A DNA stretch of 64,000 bases from Anaerocolumna chitinilytica (GCF_014218355.1 NZ_AP023368.1:872001-936000); one strand, 5' to 3'; positions 36,206-44,759 are shown, counted from the first letter of the stretch. Program-made: numbers and translations. The notes: generated from the letters alone by a model not told the origin.

Positions 36206-36803
36206 AAAAAGCAGTCTGCTGCATTACAAAGTAGTACGCTTAAAAGATGTGGCAAAGCTCTACTCACCAGAAAAAAAGATAACGGAAGAGCTTTACCAAC
36301 AGGTTGTTTTCATTATAAAAGAAGATAAAAAGAAAGACTATATTTTTTCTGTATTAAAACTGATGGAGCTTATCCATCGCATGTATCCGGACATAGATAT
36401 TATAAATCTTGGAGAAGCTGATTTTATTATACAGTATGAACCTGCTGTTAAAGAGAAAAAACTATGGGAGTATTTCAAAGTAGCTTTTGTATGCTGCATT
36501 GTATTTTTTGGAGGGGCTTTTACGATTATGACCTTTAATGAAGACGCAAATGTATCCACCATATTTGAGATAATATATAAATCTGCGCTTGGTACAAAGG
36601 AGGCAAAAGCCTCAGTTCTTGAAATATCTTATGCTGTAGGATTACCATTGGGTATTGTCATCTTCTTTAATCACTTTAGTAAGTTGAAGGTGGGGAAAGA
36701 TCCTACACCAATGCAGGTTCAGCTGCGCCTATATGAATCAGATATGGATGATACATTAATTGAGAACAGTTCCAGAGAGGGGAAATCCATAGATGTTCAT
36801 TAG
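36174..36803 (+). CDS. spoVAA: Stage V sporulation protein AA
   Basis: SpoVAA is a component of the inner-membrane channel that moves dipicolinic acid into the forespore and out at germination. The 209-residue protein has an N-terminal soluble domain (KNTRLYIKIEKSS, VRLKDVAKLYSP) and two membrane segments at the C-terminal end (VAFVCCIVFFGGAFTIMTF and SYAVGLPLGIVIFF). The ATG at 36174 follows GAAGGTG; it overlaps the gene before it and the start of spoVAB. Confidence 0.9.
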   Translation: MKNTRLYIKIEKSSLLHYKVVRLKDVAKLYSPEKKITEELYQQVVFIIKEDKKKDYIFSVLKLMELIHRMYPDIDIINLGEADFIIQYEPAVKEKKLWEYFKVAFVCCIVFFGGAFTIMTFNEDANVSTIFEIIYKSALGTKEAKASVLEISYAVGLPLGIVIFFNHFSKLKVGKDPTPMQVQLRLYESDMDDTLIENSSREGKSIDVH

Positions 36804-37215
36804 ATATGTATTACTAAGCCTTTTAGGACTTACTGCAGGTTTTCTAATTGCAGCCGGAACAGTAGCTTTTATTACAATTGTAGGTGTTCTTACAAGACTT
36901 GCTATACGTACGGATACAGCCAAGAGAATACTACTTTATGAAGATATTGTTGTACTAGGCGCTGCTTTTGGAAATATTCTGGATTTATTTAAAATACCTA
37001 TTCCTTTGGGAACAATAGGGCTTATAATATTTGGTCTGTTTATGGGCTGCTTTGTTGGGTGCCTCTCTGTTGCACTGGAAGAGGTAATTCAGATTTATCC
37101 CATTATGATACACCGTTTAAAGCTTAAAATGGGTATTCCTATTATTGTATTGTTTCTCGCACTGGGAAAAGGAGCGGGAGCCTTATTCCATCTTTTTATC
37201 CATTATAAAAAGTAA
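36793..37215 (+). CDS. spoVAB: Stage V sporulation protein AB
   Basis: A 140-residue membrane protein with about four hydrophobic helices (LLGLTAGFLIAAGTVAFITIVG, ILDLFKIPIPLGTIGLIIFGLFMGCFVGCL, IPIIVLFLALGKGAGALFHL). The VAB family typically carries the GxGxG-like LGKGAGAL segment near the C-terminus. Its start overlaps the spoVAA end by 11 bases, indicating translational coupling. It belongs to the dipicolinate channel set. Confidence 0.9.
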   Translation: MFIRYVLLSLLGLTAGFLIAAGTVAFITIVGVLTRLAIRTDTAKRILLYEDIVVLGAAFGNILDLFKIPIPLGTIGLIIFGLFMGCFVGCLSVALEEVIQIYPIMIHRLKLKMGIPIIVLFLALGKGAGALFHLFIHYKK

Positions 37216-37289
37216 AGAATAAATTTTGCGATTTTATATAAAAATATAAAGTAGTTAGACAGGCATTCCAGTGTAAGGAGGTTCTTTAG

Positions 37290-37793
37290 ATGGAGAATAA
37301 AAAGAAAGTTACTGCTGCTGATGTGGTGAAAGAGCAGGATAAAACCAAGAAAGCCGAAAAATACAATCAATATGTAAAAGACAAGACACCTACCCATAAT
37401 AAGATCATTAATCTCATTAATGCCTTCTGGGTAGGAGGAGCTATTTGTGTTATCGGTCAAGCATTTAATAACTATTATACACACCTGGGTTGTAACAAGG
37501 ATCAGGCATCGGGTTATACAGCGTTGTCTCTCATATTTTTATCAGTACTTTTTACCGGTTTAAATCTATATCCTAAACTTGCCAAATTTGCAGGTGCGGG
37601 AACGGTTGTACCGATTACAGGATTTGCAAATTCCGTTGCAGCCCCGGCAGTTGAGTTTAAGAAAGAAGGACAGGTTTTTGGTATTGGGTGCAAGATATTT
37701 ACCATTGCAGGGCCGGTAATATTATATGGTGTATTTTCCTCCTGGGTATTGGGAATTATCTACTATATTTTGATGAAAATGGGCGTAGTATGA
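37290..37793 (+). CDS. spoVAC: Stage V sporulation protein AC
   Basis: SpoVAC acts as a mechanosensitive channel component for dipicolinate release. The 167-residue protein has a charged N-terminal tail and several membrane helices (INAFWVGGAICVIGQAF, LSLIFLSVLFTGLNLYP, IVLYGVFSSWVLGIIYYILM-like end); the GAGTVVPITGFANSVAAPAVEFKKEG loop is characteristic. GTAAGGAGG precedes the ATG. Its last codons are part of a 35-base sequence repeated 93 bases downstream. Confidence 0.95.
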   Translation: MENKKKVTAADVVKEQDKTKKAEKYNQYVKDKTPTHNKIINLINAFWVGGAICVIGQAFNNYYTHLGCNKDQASGYTALSLIFLSVLFTGLNLYPKLAKFAGAGTVVPITGFANSVAAPAVEFKKEGQVFGIGCKIFTIAGPVILYGVFSSWVLGIIYYILMKMGVV

Positions 37794-37910
37794 ATTATTA
37801 AAAGTATAATTCATACACAAGTACGCGCCTGCGAAATCCTCGGCACGAACTTGAGGCGTGTTGGAAAAGGTATAGGCGTAGTATGAATTATTGAAAAACA
37901 TAATTCATAC
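37782..37910 (+). repeat. Duplicated hairpin element between spoVAC and spoVAD
   Basis: GGCGTAGTATGAATTATT occurs at 37782-37799 (covering the spoVAC stop) and again at 37875-37892, each followed by a matching ATAATTCATAC arm, so each 35-36 base copy can form an 11-bp hairpin. The segment between the copies contains CAAGT (37818-37822) complementary to ACTTG (37849-37853), and ACGCGCCT (37823-37830) complementary to AGGCGTGT (37854-37861), an order that permits an H-type pseudoknot. It looks like a small inserted or duplicated structured element. Confidence 0.65.
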
Positions 37911-37942
37911 TTGATAGATTGTTGATTTAGATTGGAGGTATT

Positions 37943-38989
37943 ATGGAGAATAGCAAAATGAGCGGAAAGCAAAGTATCCTATTTGCTAATCCGCCTTATA
38001 TTATAGCAGGTTCCTCGGTTGCAGGTAAGAAGGAAGGGGAAGGACCTCTTGGAAAACATTTTGATGAAATCCAGGAAGATCCGATGTTTGGCGGGAAAAC
38101 CTGGGAAGAGGCAGAGAGCAGAATGATGCGAAGAGCGGCTGACCTAGTAATAGAACATGCCGGACTTAAGAATACAGATATTCGTTATATGGTAGGCGGT
38201 GACTTACTGGGACAGTTAATTGCTACATCCTTTGGAATTATGGAACTGGAGATTCCGCTATTCGGAGTTTACGGGGCCTGTTCAACTATGGGTGAGTCCA
38301 TTGCGGTTGGTTCCGTCTTGGTGGATGGAGGATTTTCTGATAAGGTCATGGCAATTACGTCCAGTCACTTCGCAGGAGCTGAGAAACAATTTCGTTTTCC
38401 TCTGGCCTATGGAAGCCAGAGACCTTTAGCTACCAGCTGGACCGTGACAGGAAGCGGAGCTGTTATTATAGATAAAGAGGATAAAAGGAGCGAAGAACAG
38501 CTTCAGTCAGAAGCACCGGTCTGTGTGAAGGGTGTAACCATTGGCCGTATTGTTGATTATGGAATAAAAGATTCCATGAATATGGGGGCTTGTATGGCAC
38601 CTTCTGCCTATAAGACCATTTCTGCTAATTTTAATGATCTTGGTGTAAAGCCAGAGTACTATGATAAAATTATTACCGGTGATTTAGGATATATCGGTAA
38701 AGATATCTTGATTGATCTTTTGAAACAGGATGGTTTTGATATAACCAAAAACCATATGGATTGTGGTATTGAAATGTTTGATAAAGAAACGCAGGATACC
38801 CATTCAGGAGGAAGCGGCTGCGGCTGCAGTGCAATCACCTTAACAGGTTATGTTCTGCCAAAGCTTCGCAGGAGGGAGTGGAAGAGGGTTCTCTTTGTTC
38901 CTACCGGTGCCTTACTGTCTACGGTTAGTTTTAATGAGGGAAACCCTGTTCCGGGCATTGCGCATGCAGTTGTAATTGAAGGGTTATAA
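37943..38989 (+). CDS. spoVAD: Stage V sporulation protein AD
   Basis: SpoVAD is the dipicolinic-acid-binding protein of the SpoVA channel, with a thiolase-like fold. The 348-residue length is typical. Features include the N-terminal SILFANPPYIIAGSSVAGKKEGEGPLG, the GVYGACSTMGESIAVG region at the thiolase active-site position and the C-terminal TGALLSTVSFNEGNPVPGIAHAV. TTGGAGG precedes the ATG. The 149-base spacer upstream holds the duplicated hairpin element, which could affect the ratio of AC to AD. Confidence 0.96.
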   Translation: MENSKMSGKQSILFANPPYIIAGSSVAGKKEGEGPLGKHFDEIQEDPMFGGKTWEEAESRMMRRAADLVIEHAGLKNTDIRYMVGGDLLGQLIATSFGIMELEIPLFGVYGACSTMGESIAVGSVLVDGGFSDKVMAITSSHFAGAEKQFRFPLAYGSQRPLATSWTVTGSGAVIIDKEDKRSEEQLQSEAPVCVKGVTIGRIVDYGIKDSMNMGACMAPSAYKTISANFNDLGVKPEYYDKIITGDLGYIGKDILIDLLKQDGFDITKNHMDCGIEMFDKETQDTHSGGSGCGCSAITLTGYVLPKLRRREWKRVLFVPTGALLSTVSFNEGNPVPGIAHAVVIEGL

Positions 38990-39102
38990 ATTTGGTTATA
39001 AAATTATTTTTACATCAGGGATTTAACGATACAAAATGATATAAAGTTAAGAATCTTAGATAACTATTTATGGGCTTATTTAAGATTGCAGAAAGGATTC
39101 CT

Positions 39103-39459
39103 ATGGACTATTTGAAAGCTTTTTTGATTGGCGGAGCAATTTGTTTTATTGTACAGATATTTATGGACAATACGAAACTCATGCCGGGACGTATCATGGT
39201 TATTCTGGTTTGTCTGGGAGCTGTGTTAGGCGCAGTGGGACTCTATGAACCCTTTGCAAAGTGGGCTGGTGCAGGAGCCACTGTTCCCCTCAGCGGCTTT
39301 GGTAATTCTCTATTTCAGGGGATTAAGGATGGTATAGATAAAGATGGATTTTTAGGAATATTTAAAGGCGGTCTGACAGCCACCTCTGCAGGTATTGCAG
39401 GAGCATTGATATTCAGCTATATTGCTTCGTTAATATTTGAACCTAAGATGAAAGAGTAA
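39103..39459 (+). CDS. spoVAE: Stage V sporulation protein AE
   Basis: A 118-residue membrane protein of the SpoVAC/SpoVAEb group, essential for dipicolinate transport. Membrane helices: YLKAFLIGGAICFIVQIFM, IMVILVCLGAVLGAVGL and a last helix near AGIAGALIFSYIASLIF; the loop GAGATVPLSGFGNSLFQG matches that of SpoVAC. I chose the ATG at 39103 with GAAAGGA at 39091-39097; an ATG at 39070 has no ribosome site and would add 11 residues. Confidence 0.92.
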   Translation: MDYLKAFLIGGAICFIVQIFMDNTKLMPGRIMVILVCLGAVLGAVGLYEPFAKWAGAGATVPLSGFGNSLFQGIKDGIDKDGFLGIFKGGLTATSAGIAGALIFSYIASLIFEPKMKE

Positions 39460-39537
39460 AAGCAATCATGATTTGATTTGGATTTCTGATAAGTATTAAA
39501 TTGTGTATGTATTGTTTGATAATACAGTAAGAATAGT

Positions 39538-39585
39538 AAAACAGCAGGTGCCATTTTGTTAGAACAAGTGACATCTGCTGTTTTT
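39538..39585. terminator. Convergent terminator between spoVAE and the PBP gene
   Basis: AAAACAGCAGGTG at 39538-39550 pairs with ACATCTGCTGTTTT at 39571-39584 with one wobble and a small mismatch. T and A tracts lie on both sides. Confidence 0.75.
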
Positions 39586-39600
39586 ATTTATAAGAGCTAT

Positions 39601-42327
39601 TTAATTTCCATAATCGTAGTTAAATTCCGAATCAGTAGTATCTTCATCAGTACCATTATCACCAGTGTTTTCGGTATCTGCTCCATTATTTACTCCTCCG
39701 GTATTGCCGGCATCCGCCGGTGGAGTAGTCACAGGCGGCGTTATACTTGGAGTAGTTGTAGTTCCAGGAGGTGGAATAAGGTTCTGCAGCCCTGAGTTTT
39801 TAGCGTTGTGTATCTTACAGGTATCCTTTGGCAGTATATAAGGAGTATCCTTTGTTTTATCGGTTTCCTCTTTGACCAGCAATACCTTTTCAACTACTTT
39901 AGCTTTGGGACAGAAATCATTTGCAATATCGCCTGAAATTGTACAGATAGGAACTTTTACATGAACATCACATTTTTCAGTAGGTTCTGTGTTTTTTGCG
40001 AAATATTCGCTGATTACGGTGGAACCGCCTTCGTATTTGTCACATAGTCCATCCACAGCCAGTTTACCGCTCTGTGTACAGATGTTACGTTGAACAATGG
40101 AATCCGGCATGGTAAAGGGAACTGATTCAAGCTTGTATTCTTTGTGAATCTTTTCCATAACATCCCGCCAGATAATCTTTTGATAGCTTGTATTTGTCTG
40201 TGTTTTGTTGTTATCGAAGCCAGACCAGATACCGGCGGTATAATAAGGAGTGAAACCTGCGAACCATAAGTCATTTTCATCAGAAGTCGTACCGGTCTTA
40301 CCTGCAATTGGCATATTATAGTTCTGGAACTTCACTAAAGTACCGGTTCCCTTCTTTACAACATCCTCCATTGCGTTGGTTAGGAGGAAAGCGGTAGACT
40401 CCATCATAACCTGACGTACCGTTGACTTGTTTTTCAATAATACCTTGTTATCATGGTCTAATATCTTTGTATAGAATATAGGCTTTGAATATACACCACC
40501 ATTGGCAATAGCAGCATAAGCAGCTGTCAGTTCGAGGTTGGAAACACCTTTTGTAATACCACCTAATGCCAGGGAAAGGTTAATATCAGAATAAGTCTTA
40601 CCGGTGTCAGAGGTCATATTGTCTACAAGTGTGGTAAAACCAAGCTTCTGAAGGTAGTCAAAACCAACTTTTGGAGTTACTTTTTCCAGGGTTTTAACAG
40701 TAACAACATTCATTGACCTGGTAATAGCTTTTCGAAGAGTAGTTAACCCTTCATAATTCTCACCATACCAGTTGTTAACGTACTTATCTGTGCCCGGATA
40801 TTTATAAGGAGCATCATCTACTACCGTTGCCAATGTCATACCGGCTGAGTCAAGGGCAGGCAGGTAAGTTGAGAGAACCTTAAAGGTGGAACCTGGCTGT
40901 CTGGTAGTATTTGTAGCACGGTTTAAAGTACGGTTGCCGGTCTTTTCTCCACGTCCGCCGATGAGACCTACAACATATCCCGTATGCTGATCCATGATTA
41001 CCATAGAAGATTGAGGCTGGATGATAAGGCTGTTTTTTTCACCGAGAATCGTATCGCCGGCTTCAACTTTTGCAGCTTTGAAGTCATCAATGAGTTTAAG
41101 TGCTTTATCCTTTGAGGAAAAATACGCGTTAGTCATATGCCCATAAGCTAATAAATCATTTGTGTGATAATGTACGGTTTTTCCGCTCTTTTTCTCAATA
41201 GAAAGAGCATAGGTTAATTCCCAGAAAGAGTCCGTACCCAATTTAGGAAAATAACTTTCATCGGTATAAACATCGTCAAGAACAGATTGGACCTTGGAAT
41301 CTAGGGTTGTATAAATGTTTAATCCGCCGCTATAGAGGGTATTGCTGGCCTGCGTATAAGTATAACCCTTCTCTTCCTGTAAGTCAGCGATAACCTGTTC
41401 GATCAGCTCATCGACAAAATAACTGTTATAGGAGGACGACTCAACCTGTTCTTCATTTACAGACTGTATACGGGAATAAACATCATCAGCTACAGCTTCC
41501 TTATATTCTTCTTCCGTACATTTGTCCAGACGCTTCATGTTATCAAGAATCTGTAAACGTCGCTGGGAATTGTTTTCCGGATGAGAGATAGGATTCATAT
41601 TGGTAGGTGACTGGGCGATTGCAGCAATAACGGCTGCTTCCGATAAGGTAAGGTCAGCCACGTCTTTATCAAAGTAACGCTTAGAGGCAGTCTGCACACC
41701 ATAAGTTCCGGCACCTAGATTAATCGTATTCATATAGTATTCCAGTATCTGCTCTTTACTAAGTTTTTGCTCCAACTGAATAGCCAGATACTGTTCTTGT
41801 ATCTTACGGACCGCACGGTCCATAAAGTTATCCTCAGCACCGCCGTTAAATACTTGATTTTTTATTAACTGCTGGGTTATAGTACTGGCACCCTGGTCAA
41901 AATCACCTGTTTTGACACCAAGCAGAAAGGCTCGGAAGATACCTTGCATATCAATTCCGTTATGCTGATAAAAACGCTCGTCCTCAATACTGATAAAGCA
42001 ATTCTGTAATACGGTAGGTATTTTGTCTATCGTAACATATACACGATTCGATTCAGCACCAATTAAAGTATCAATTAAATTTCCGTCTTTGTCATATATA
42101 TTGGTAGTAAAGCCTTTTGGTGCCAAATTAATCTGATCTACGCTGGGGGCACTGTCTGCAAGTCCCTTTAGAACACCGAATCCTAAATAAGAGCCGATAA
42201 TTATAATAGAAACCAAGCCTACCAGAATCAACCTGAATGCGGTAACGCTTATCTTAGTTGATATCTTTCTGGAAGCAGATCTGATATATTGCTGCTTTTT
42301 GGCGGTTCCCTTCTTGCTAAAATCCAT
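39601..42327 (-). CDS. Class A penicillin-binding protein 1A (glycosyltransferase/transpeptidase)
   Basis: A bifunctional peptidoglycan synthase of 908 residues. A cytoplasmic basic tail and one membrane anchor (FRLILVGLVSIIIIGSYLGFG, about residues 30-50) precede the GT51 domain (catalytic Glu in EDERFYQHNGID; QGASTITQQL) and the transpeptidase domain with SxxK (PGSTFK), SxN (SMN) and KTG (GKTGT). The C-terminus is a low-complexity Thr/Pro- then Asp/Gly-rich tail of about 60 residues. The ATG at 42327 follows GGAGG; an ATG at 42372 lies upstream of that site. The leader carries two related hairpin/palindrome modules. Confidence 0.95.
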   Translation of the reverse strand: MDFSKKGTAKKQQYIRSASRKISTKISVTAFRLILVGLVSIIIIGSYLGFGVLKGLADSAPSVDQINLAPKGFTTNIYDKDGNLIDTLIGAESNRVYVTIDKIPTVLQNCFISIEDERFYQHNGIDMQGIFRAFLLGVKTGDFDQGASTITQQLIKNQVFNGGAEDNFMDRAVRKIQEQYLAIQLEQKLSKEQILEYYMNTINLGAGTYGVQTASKRYFDKDVADLTLSEAAVIAAIAQSPTNMNPISHPENNSQRRLQILDNMKRLDKCTEEEYKEAVADDVYSRIQSVNEEQVESSSYNSYFVDELIEQVIADLQEEKGYTYTQASNTLYSGGLNIYTTLDSKVQSVLDDVYTDESYFPKLGTDSFWELTYALSIEKKSGKTVHYHTNDLLAYGHMTNAYFSSKDKALKLIDDFKAAKVEAGDTILGEKNSLIIQPQSSMVIMDQHTGYVVGLIGGRGEKTGNRTLNRATNTTRQPGSTFKVLSTYLPALDSAGMTLATVVDDAPYKYPGTDKYVNNWYGENYEGLTTLRKAITRSMNVVTVKTLEKVTPKVGFDYLQKLGFTTLVDNMTSDTGKTYSDINLSLALGGITKGVSNLELTAAYAAIANGGVYSKPIFYTKILDHDNKVLLKNKSTVRQVMMESTAFLLTNAMEDVVKKGTGTLVKFQNYNMPIAGKTGTTSDENDLWFAGFTPYYTAGIWSGFDNNKTQTNTSYQKIIWRDVMEKIHKEYKLESVPFTMPDSIVQRNICTQSGKLAVDGLCDKYEGGSTVISEYFAKNTEPTEKCDVHVKVPICTISGDIANDFCPKAKVVEKVLLVKEETDKTKDTPYILPKDTCKIHNAKNSGLQNLIPPPGTTTTPSITPPVTTPPADAGNTGGVNNGADTENTGDNGTDEDTTDSEFNYDYGN

Positions 42328-42369
42328 ATTAAACCTCCATGTTGCCAACACCGTTGATATTGGTGTTAA

Positions 42370-42408
42370 CACAAATTTGTATAGGAATATGTTCTATCTA
42401 ATTCCTAC
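42370..42408 (-). repeat. Leader module copy 1 upstream of the PBP gene
   Basis: The palindrome ACAAATTTGT (42371-42380) is joined to a TAGGAAT/ATTCCTA stem (about 42382-42407) around a loop containing TGTTCTATC. It matches copy 2 at 42473-42514 in order, orientation and much of its sequence. Both lie in the expected 5' untranslated region of the minus-strand PBP gene. Confidence 0.6.
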
Positions 42409-42472
42409 GAATCAACATATTGTTAATGTCCCAAAATCTTTCTCAGCCAACGGCCGCAAATCTGGGCATCAG

Positions 42473-42514
42473 CACAAATTTGTGTAGGAAAAAATGTCTT
42501 CTATTTTTTCCTAC
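42473..42514 (-). repeat. Leader module copy 2 upstream of the PBP gene
   Basis: CACAAATTTGT is followed by GTAGGAAAAAAT, which pairs perfectly with ATTTTTTCCTAC, around a loop with TCTTCT. It repeats copy 1 about 103 bases away and begins right after the expected transcription start of the PBP gene. Confidence 0.6.
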
Positions 42515-42523
42515 TATTTCGTT

Positions 42524-42552
42524 ATTATATCAAATACAGCCTTTAAAATAAA
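42524..42552 (-). promoter_or_regulatory. Possible promoter of the PBP gene
   Basis: On the minus strand TATAAT (plus coordinates 42524-42529) has a poor TTTATT 17 bases upstream (42547-42552). It would start the transcript at about 42517, at the edge of leader module copy 2. Confidence 0.4.
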
Positions 42553-43032
42553 GAAATATTTTGTTTATACAGTATAGGTACTAAATGTGCAGCACTTGAT
42601 AAATGCCGTCATTTATATTTTAACAAGGAACTTTAGGAAGAAATTTTGAAATTTTATGTTTCCATTATTGACTAACAATTTCTGACTATACAACACAAGA
42701 TATATTATATAACTTTCATTCAAATATGTTAAGTATACACAAAGTTGGTGGTTTCATATGTTGAAACCAGGTAGTTATGCACACATGCTACAAAGTGTAG
42801 CGCAAGAAAAAACTCTAAAAATGTTAAAAATATCACAGAACATGTTGTAAAAATATAGTTATTCACACAAAAATTTACAATATGTGAAATTTGACTATTT
42901 TAGATTCTTAAAATGTGAATAATCCGAAAATTATAGCTTTATTTTATATTGTGTTAAAGATATAATAGCCATAGTTTATTATTTCTATTATTGCAATATT
43001 ATTTAATAATTTTCAGATATTTTGGAGGGGCA
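42553..43032. other. AT-rich intergenic region with DnaA-box-like sites
   Basis: This 480-base, very AT-rich stretch has no gene. It holds perfect inverted repeats GGTTTCA/TGAAACC and GCTACA-type/TGTAGC (about 42750-42800), and three sequences one base from the DnaA box TTATCCACA: TTATGCACA at 42775-42783, TTATTCACA at 42859-42867 and the reverse complement of TTATTCACA at 42914-42922. dnaA and dnaN are not nearby, so an origin is not claimed. Confidence 0.35.
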
Positions 43033-43326
43033 ATGGAAAAATTATTTTTAGAAGGAACAAAGAAGATAATGCTGGAAAATGAGCAGGAACTTATTTTTGA
43101 CTATTATTTAGTAGAAGAAAGCAGGGGAAGTCAGAATGAGGAAAAGCTTTATGGAATTAAGGTATTCCAGCATATGAGGGATCATCTTTTGGTAGAGTAT
43201 TCGGAACCTATCTCTGATTCAAGAGAAGTAGTAAAGGATATGATACATAAGCTCTGGAGAAATGATGTTACACTTATTACAATGCTAGAAATAGTAGATG
43301 ACTTAGTTACAGAATGTATGCAGTAG
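43033..43326 (+). CDS. Small protein of unknown function, DUF6514-like
   Basis: A 97-residue soluble protein. A beta-rich first half (ELIFDYYLVEESRG, LYGIKVFQHM) and a helical second half (SREVVKDMIHKLWRNDVTLITMLEIVDDLV) match the pattern of short clostridial DUF6514 proteins, as I recall them; function unknown. The ATG at 43033 is preceded by TTGGAGGGG; an upstream in-frame start at 42991 lacks a site. It ends at a convergent terminator shared with yigZ. Confidence 0.72.
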   Translation: MEKLFLEGTKKIMLENEQELIFDYYLVEESRGSQNEEKLYGIKVFQHMRDHLLVEYSEPISDSREVVKDMIHKLWRNDVTLITMLEIVDDLVTECMQ

Positions 43327-43393
43327 TTTTACCGAGGGAAACAAATGGAATGTAATATCAGATAATAGAATAATAAAACTAAGGGAAACAGTT

Positions 43394-43444
43394 AAGAAAG
43401 GAACTATGCCAAACAAAAACAGATTTGGATATAGTTCCTTTCTT
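43394..43444. terminator. Convergent terminator between the DUF6514-like gene and yigZ
   Basis: AAGAAAGGAACTAT at 43394-43407 pairs perfectly with ATAGTTCCTTTCTT at 43431-43444; a smaller stem may form in the loop (CCAAA/TTTGG). The right arm touches the last base pairs of the yigZ stop. Confidence 0.85.
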
Positions 43445-44102
43445 AATTATCAATAAAAGTAATGATGTTACCATTTACTACAGAGAATAAAAGCTTCTCG
43501 CCCTCAGCTAAGTTAAGTTTACCGGCAGTAAGCTCTACAAGACTTTGCTGAAAGGCAGTAAAGGCATCAACAGGAATTAAAAGTGTAAGGGTTACCTTAT
43601 CCAGATATTCCTCCTTAAGCAAGAAAATACCCATTTTAGCTATAGTATACTTTAGCTTTCCTGTTAAAGTATAATCAATCTGCAGCTCTGATTTAATACA
43701 TGGTGACTTCTCTATAATCTGTGCATTAAGAAGGCCTTCTTTCGCCGCACTTTGATAAGCATGAACCAGTCCGCCTGTACCAAGCAGTGTTCCGCCAAAA
43801 TAGCGTGTAACTACTATAAGTATGTTGCGAAGATTTTCTTGTATAAGTAAATCCATGATGGGCATTCCGGCAGTTTTAGCCGGTTCCCCATCATCACTTA
43901 ATCGTTTCAGCTCATTCTTGCGGCCAATCACATAGGCAAAGCAGTTATGCCTGGCAGCAGGATGTTCCTTTTTTACCTGATCAATATACCGAAGGGCTTC
44001 TTCTTCAGTAGAAATTGGGTAGATGGAAGCAATAAATCGGGACTTTTTAACGGATACTTCACCTGTAGCGTAATCGTATACCGTTCGGAAACTTTCGTTC
44101 AT
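43443..44102 (-). CDS. YigZ/IMPACT family protein
   Basis: A 219-residue protein of the UPF0029/IMPACT family. The N-terminal domain shows KKSRFIASIYPISTEEEA, ARHNCFAYVIG, RLSDDGEPAKTAGMPI and VVTRYFGGTLLGTGGLVHAYQ; the C-terminal domain is a short ferredoxin-like fold. Eukaryotic relatives regulate the Gcn2 kinase; the bacterial role is unclear and may be ribosome-linked. GGAGAGG precedes the start. It begins 11 bases after the DUF4250 gene, so they form a two-gene operon. Confidence 0.92.
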   Translation of the reverse strand: MNESFRTVYDYATGEVSVKKSRFIASIYPISTEEEALRYIDQVKKEHPAARHNCFAYVIGRKNELKRLSDDGEPAKTAGMPIMDLLIQENLRNILIVVTRYFGGTLLGTGGLVHAYQSAAKEGLLNAQIIEKSPCIKSELQIDYTLTGKLKYTIAKMGIFLLKEEYLDKVTLTLLIPVDAFTAFQQSLVELTAGKLNLAEGEKLLFSVVNGNIITFIDN

Positions 44103-44112
44103 TGCCCTCTCC

Positions 44113-44289
44113 TTATCTGAATTGATTGAGTTCGGAAATATATTCGTAGTGAATGATATTTAACTTCTCTTTTAAATCCTGCTCATTAATTTCCAGTGTT
44201 TCGCATAATTCTGCTAAGTTCTTAAATGTATCTCTCAATTGGGTATTGACATAACTTAACAGTATAAACGGGTCTTTGGGCAGTGTCAT
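44113..44289 (-). CDS. DUF4250 domain protein (58 residues)
   Basis: A short frame with an AGGAGG site and ATG start (at 44289 on the minus strand) encodes a 58-residue helical protein: TLPKDPFILLSYVNTQLRD at the start and HYEYISELNQFR at the end. This matches the pattern of DUF4250, a small family common in Firmicutes with no known function. It precedes yigZ by 11 bases on the same strand. Confidence 0.82.
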   Translation of the reverse strand: MTLPKDPFILLSYVNTQLRDTFKNLAELCETLEINEQDLKEKLNIIHYEYISELNQFR

Positions 44290-44516
44290 GATGTCCTCCT
44301 AAGCAGTATTTTTCATTATTATATCATAAGGTTACATAAAACAAAATAGTGAAATCTATAGCAAAAAGCAGATATTATTTATTTCAATATAAAAAATAAC
44401 TGAATTACTTAAAACTGATTATATGTACAAGTACTTTAATTTCTATAAAAATAAATCCGAAAGGACTAAAGTATTTAGAGAATATTAATAAAAATGTTAT
44501 ATTAATAGAAAAAGTA

Positions 44517-44544
44517 TTGTAATCCCAAATTAGTGTGATATAAT
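44517..44544 (+). promoter_or_regulatory. Promoter upstream of the first amt gene
   Basis: TTGTAA at 44517-44522 and a consensus TATAAT at 44539-44544 are 16 bases apart. Transcripts starting near 44551 meet two terminators before amt. The stretch from 44290 to this point shows nothing else. Confidence 0.55.
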
Positions 44545-44650
44545 ATCTTCATTCTAAGAAAAATTTAACAGGTTCTAATAATTCTTGGAAAGTCATGAGC
44601 AGATAAGTATTATGATATAAATTAATATGTTAATAATAGGTGGCAATGTA

Positions 44651-44678
44651 GTCAAAGCTTTTTAGCTTTGACTTTTTT
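44651..44678 (+). terminator. Leader terminator 1 upstream of the first amt gene
   Basis: GTCAAAGCT at 44651-44659 pairs perfectly with AGCTTTGAC at 44664-44672 across a 4-base loop, followed by TTTTTT. Confidence 0.82.
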
Positions 44679-44724
44679 GATTTCTGGTGAAGAATATTAT
44701 CAATACCTTTAATAGCAGGACATT

Positions 44725-44759
44725 GGAGTCAGGGAAGCAATCCTTGACTCCATTTTTTT
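44725..44759 (+). terminator. Leader terminator 2 upstream of the first amt gene
   Basis: GGAGTCAGGGA at 44725-44735 pairs with TCCTTGACTCC at 44741-44751 with one wobble, followed by a seven-T run, 98 bases before the amt start. Confidence 0.82.

Noticed and set aside
42553..43032. Chromosomal replication origin
   Set aside because: The DnaA-box matches are all imperfect and neither dnaA, dnaN nor other origin-linked genes are nearby.
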